DNA of 64,000 nt from Paraprevotella clara YIT 11840. GTDB taxonomy: Bacteria; Bacteroidota; Bacteroidia; Bacteroidales; Bacteroidaceae. This document shows, piece by piece, positions 61,389 through 64,000 of this stretch. The position numbers and the translations under genes were made by a program. The notes beneath the pieces were generated by a model. It was not told the origin of the DNA, made no database searches, and saw only the letters and a list, made by a program, of their open reading frames with translations. Where the stretch lies: positions 106,776 to 170,775 of the forward strand of contig NZ_JH376625.1 of assembly GCF_000233955.1 (NCBI RefSeq). Direction: 5' to 3'. How positions within the stretch are numbered: position 1 is the stretch's first letter; each line of letters begins with the position of its first letter.

Positions 61389-63431
61389 ATGAAGAAAAAC
61401 TTTTTGGCGGCTATCTTGTTAGCCGGAATGATGTCTGCGGGCGGGGCGGCTTGGGCTGCCGGTGAGGCGGACGCTGCTCCTTGGGCCGCAGTCATGGCTG
61501 CGGCAGCACAGCAGGATGAAAAGACCGTCACCAGTCCCGACGGTATGACCTTCCTCAAAGTAGGACTGAAAGACGGACGTGCATATTATAAGGTAGGATA
61601 TTATGCAGACGGGAAAGAAGGGCGGAAGGAAGTGACGATGTTGGAGGAGTCTCCCTTGGGGTTGGTGGCCAATATCGGTGATTTCAGCCGCGACTTGGTA
61701 TGGGTGAAAGAACAGACCGGTACGCGCGACATCCGTTACGACCTGGAGCGCAGCAAGGCGAGCCGGGTGGACAAGAAGGCCAATACCTTTACCGTGCGTC
61801 TGGCCAATGCCAAGAAACAGGAGATGGAAGTGGAATTCGTGGTGGAAGACCACAACGTGGCTTTCCGTTATTTCCTGCCCAAGCAGGGCGGAACGGGCAG
61901 CGTGCGCGTGATGAACGAAACCACCGGGTTCCGTTTCCCCGGCAAGACCACGACTTTCCTCACGCCGCAAAGCGATGCCATGATAGGTTGGAAGCGGACG
62001 AAGCCCAGTTACGAGGAGGAATATAAGGCTGACGCACCGATGGACACGCCTTCACAGTATGGCCACGGCTACACCTTCCCCGGATTGTTCCATGTGGGGG
62101 AAGACGGTTGGGTGCTCGTGAGCGAAACGGGCGTGGACAGCCGCTATTGCGGTTCCCGCCTGAGCGACGCGCAGGACGGCCTGTACACTGTGGCTTTCCC
62201 GATGCCGGAAGAAAACAACGGTAACGGCACGTCGGAACCGGCCTTTGCCTTGCCCGGCCATACGCCTTGGCGTACGCTCACGGTGTCCCGGGACTTGGCT
62301 CCCATCGTGGAGACCACCGTTCCGTGGGACGTAGTGGAACCCCGTTTCACCACAGAGCATAAGTATAAGTACGGGCGCGGTACGTGGAGCTGGATTCTCT
62401 GGCAGGACAACAGTATCAACTACGACGATCAGGTGCGCTATATCGACATGGCTTCCGCCATGGGCTACGAATACACCTTGATAGACAACTGGTGGGACAA
62501 CAATATCGGCCATAAGCGGATGGAAGAGCTTATCCGTTACGCACGCAGCAAGGGTGTGGAACTTTTCTTGTGGTACAGTTCCAGCGGTTACTGGAACGAC
62601 ATCGAGCAAAGCCCGATAAACATCATGGACAACCCGATTGCCCGTAAACGTGAGATGCGTTGGTTGCAGCAACAGGGCGTGAGGGGCATCAAGGTGGACT
62701 TCTTCGGCGGCGACAAGCAGGAGACGATGCGCCTTTATGAGGCCATCCTGAGCGATGCCGACGACCACGGACTGATGGTCATCTTCCACGGTTGCACCTT
62801 GCCGCGCGGCTGGGAGCGCATGTATCCCAACTATGTGGGCAGCGAGGCCGTGCTGGCATCCGAGAATATGATTTTCAACCAGCATTTCTGCGACAACGAA
62901 GCATTCAATGCCACGCTTCATCCCTTTATTCGCAACACCGTGGGATGTATGGAGTTCGGCGGCACTTTCCTCAACAAGCGCATGAACCGGGGGAACGACG
63001 GCGGCCCGACCCGTGTCACCACCGACATTTTCCAGTTGGCTACAGCCGTGGCTTTCCAGAATCCTATCCAGAATTTTGCATTGGCACCGAACAACCTGAC
63101 GGATGTGCCGGCCTTCGAGATAGACTTCATGAAAGAGATTCCTACGGTGTGGGATGAAGTGAAGTTCATCGACGGTTACCCCGGACGTTACGTCGTGTTG
63201 GCGCGTCGCCACGGGCAGGATTGGTATGTGGCTGCCTTGAATGCCGGAAAAGAGACGCTCAAACTGACGGTAGACTTGCCCATGTTGGCCGGTAGCCCGG
63301 TGGCATATTACCATGATGGCAAAGACGGCAAGACCCCTCAGGTGGAAGAAACCAAAGTGGGTAAGAAAGGCCAGTTTAAGTTCACGCTTCCGGCTCAGGG
63401 CGGTGCCGTGCTGAAGGGTAAGGCTCTGTAA
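61389..63431 (+). CDS. GH97 glycosidase, retaining alpha-galactosidase-like
   Basis: 680 residues with signal peptide (MKKNFLAAILLAGMMSAGG). GH97 layout: N-terminal beta-sandwich (SPDGMTFLKVGLKDGRAYYK), barrel (WSWILWQDNSINYDDQ, YEYTLIDNWWDN, RGIKVDFFGGDKQ), C-terminal sandwich. Asp437 in KVDFFGGD occupies the place of the nucleophile in the retaining branch typified by the Bacteroides alpha-galactosidase BtGH97b; the inverting alpha-glucosidase branch lacks this Asp. Probable role is to take alpha-galactose from pectic side chains freed by the PL11 enzyme encoded upstream in the same operon. Substrate is inference. Confidence 0.9.
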   Translation: MKKNFLAAILLAGMMSAGGAAWAAGEADAAPWAAVMAAAAQQDEKTVTSPDGMTFLKVGLKDGRAYYKVGYYADGKEGRKEVTMLEESPLGLVANIGDFSRDLVWVKEQTGTRDIRYDLERSKASRVDKKANTFTVRLANAKKQEMEVEFVVEDHNVAFRYFLPKQGGTGSVRVMNETTGFRFPGKTTTFLTPQSDAMIGWKRTKPSYEEEYKADAPMDTPSQYGHGYTFPGLFHVGEDGWVLVSETGVDSRYCGSRLSDAQDGLYTVAFPMPEENNGNGTSEPAFALPGHTPWRTLTVSRDLAPIVETTVPWDVVEPRFTTEHKYKYGRGTWSWILWQDNSINYDDQVRYIDMASAMGYEYTLIDNWWDNNIGHKRMEELIRYARSKGVELFLWYSSSGYWNDIEQSPINIMDNPIARKREMRWLQQQGVRGIKVDFFGGDKQETMRLYEAILSDADDHGLMVIFHGCTLPRGWERMYPNYVGSEAVLASENMIFNQHFCDNEAFNATLHPFIRNTVGCMEFGGTFLNKRMNRGNDGGPTRVTTDIFQLATAVAFQNPIQNFALAPNNLTDVPAFEIDFMKEIPTVWDEVKFIDGYPGRYVVLARRHGQDWYVAALNAGKETLKLTVDLPMLAGSPVAYYHDGKDGKTPQVEETKVGKKGQFKFTLPAQGGAVLKGKAL

Positions 63432-63461
63432 GGATTCACGGCAGGTAATACCGTGGCGTAG

Positions 63462-63656
63462 AAAAGCCTTCACGCGTTCATGCTTCTTGTTTTATAATGT
63501 GTTAGGGTGAATGGTTTACACCTTTTAACCTTCCTGGTTGTCCAATGAAATCCTATAGGAGGTGAAGGGACGGTGAAGGACAGGTGAAGGGAAAAACAGG
63601 GGAAAGTTCACCTTAACGTATTGGTATACAGGAAGTATGAACGCGTGAAGGCTTTT
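63462..63656. repeat. MITE-like element with 25-base terminal inverted repeats
   Basis: Left arm 63462-63486 begins AAAAGCCTTCACGCGTTCAT; right arm 63632-63656 is its complement with a single mismatch. The 145-base centre has three near-copies of GGTGAAGG spaced 11 bases apart (63562-63594) and no coding potential. Confidence 0.65.
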
Positions 63657-63777
63657 TTCGAGGAAAGGTAAAGAAGAGGAGACGGGTCTTTTTTAGGACA
63701 TATTATCACGTCGCTGTGTCGCTCTGGAAGGGTTCTGTATGTCCGTAATTCGTTTGCCGCACATCGGAGAATCGTTC

Positions 63778-63805
63778 TCAGCCAAACGATTTTTCGTTTG
63801 GCTGA
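63778..63805. repeat. Dispersed palindromic element, copy 4
   Basis: TCAGCCAAACGA, loop TTTT, TCGTTTGGCTGA: a perfect 12-base palindrome equal to the core of copies 1 and 2, without their outer arm. Confidence 0.75.
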
Positions 63806-63992
63806 AAGAAATTGAGCGGTTTCTACAAATATAGGATTAAAATCCAAAAACATAGTGGGAAAGAAAAGGTGTATTGCGCGGAAAATAGGAAGATGGAAGA
63901 CGGAAAAGGAAGGCGGTATGTTCATAGGAATGTGGACTATAGTGATGAAAGGCTGCTGTTTTTGGCGTATTTTTCTGTATACCAGTGTTTTA

Positions 63993-64000
63993 CCCCCCCC
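63993..64000. repeat. C8 homopolymer tract at window edge
   Basis: At least eight C, cut by the window end. On the reverse strand it reads G8 then TAAAACAC, like the G9-TAAAA tract at 52670. Confidence 0.85.

Larger units (their letters stand above)
63432..64000. other. 569-base gap with repeats and no convincing gene
   Basis: It contains the MITE-like inverted repeat (63462-63656), palindrome copy 4 (63778-63805) and a C8 tract at the edge. A reverse-strand frame of 105 codons (63608-63925) runs through the repeats and is rejected as a gene. Confidence 0.7.

Noticed and set aside
62052..63473. Reverse frame of 473 codons opposite the GH97 gene
   Set aside because: Shadow of a confident enzyme gene; no signal or motif.
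63608..63925. Reverse frame of 105 codons near the right end
   Set aside because: Runs through the inverted-repeat arm and palindrome copy 4, whose translation recurs in the frames over palindrome copy 1; the likeness is the repeat, not a protein.

Overview
The window reads as a chromosomal segment of a gut-type Bacteroidales bacterium. Many genes are preceded by the Bacteroidetes -7 box TAnnTTTG, in several cases with a -33 TTTG about 19-20 bases upstream. The gene content also fits: a MurF-alanine racemase fusion, a GSCFA protein, an ORF6N protein, GH97, PL11, GH29 and CE12 enzymes, a sodium-pumping oxaloacetate decarboxylase and a B12-dependent ribonucleotide reductase. Four large secreted proteins end in a domain resembling the type IX secretion (Por) C-terminal tail. 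That, with roughly balanced base composition, would suit a Prevotellaceae-like lineage, but genus cannot be fixed from this sequence.

Layout. 1-1192 (-): 5' part of a two-domain rhamnogalacturonan acetylesterase. 1428-5061 (+): etfB-etfA-acyl-CoA dehydrogenase operon. 5224-8043: UvrD-type helicase with an internal nuclease-like segment and zinc ribbons. 8147-12698: leucine-rich-repeat/transglutaminase-like protein, then a secreted helical protein, an ECF sigma factor and a one-helix membrane protein with overlapping ends. 12854-15505: surface protein with Ig-like modules. 15602-24871 (-): GH29 fucosidase-like enzyme, a GH2 enzyme fused to a seven-motif FG-GAP propeller, and a 1100-residue protein built from two copies of a three-module carbohydrate-binding-like unit. 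25169-31633: DUF2461 protein, Bcp peroxiredoxin, SulP transporter, POT peptide transporter, nitroreductase, superoxide dismutase. 31735-34662 (-): EamA permease and UPF1-type helicase.

34841-36717 (+): ABC-type ATPase followed by a DUF4435/TOPRIM-like protein, the architecture of the PARIS anti-phage system. This is the best candidate for an unusual system here, although it sits among housekeeping genes. 36689-39959 (-): dxs and a TrkA-type potassium regulator. 40057-43520: GSCFA protein and MurF-Alr. 43529-44148: ORF6N gene broken by a one-base frameshift. 44293-47711 (-): oxaloacetate decarboxylase gamma, alpha, beta. 48644-51555 (-): nrdJ and folB. 51871-55226 (+): NfsA-like oxidoreductase and a secreted surface protein preceded by a G9 tract. 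55327-59187 (-): dnaA, an MCE protein and an amidase. 59407-63431 (+): PL11 rhamnogalacturonan lyase and GH97 alpha-galactosidase-like enzyme.

The polysaccharide theme (CE12 at one end, PL11-GH97 at the other, GH2/GH29/binding protein between) points to use of pectin- or glycan-derived sugars. No SusC/SusD pair is present. The intergenic spaces hold a dispersed palindromic element in four places, two related hairpins built on a GACATAAG motif, and a MITE-like inverted repeat near the right end. No rRNA, tRNA, CRISPR array or transposase gene was recognised.
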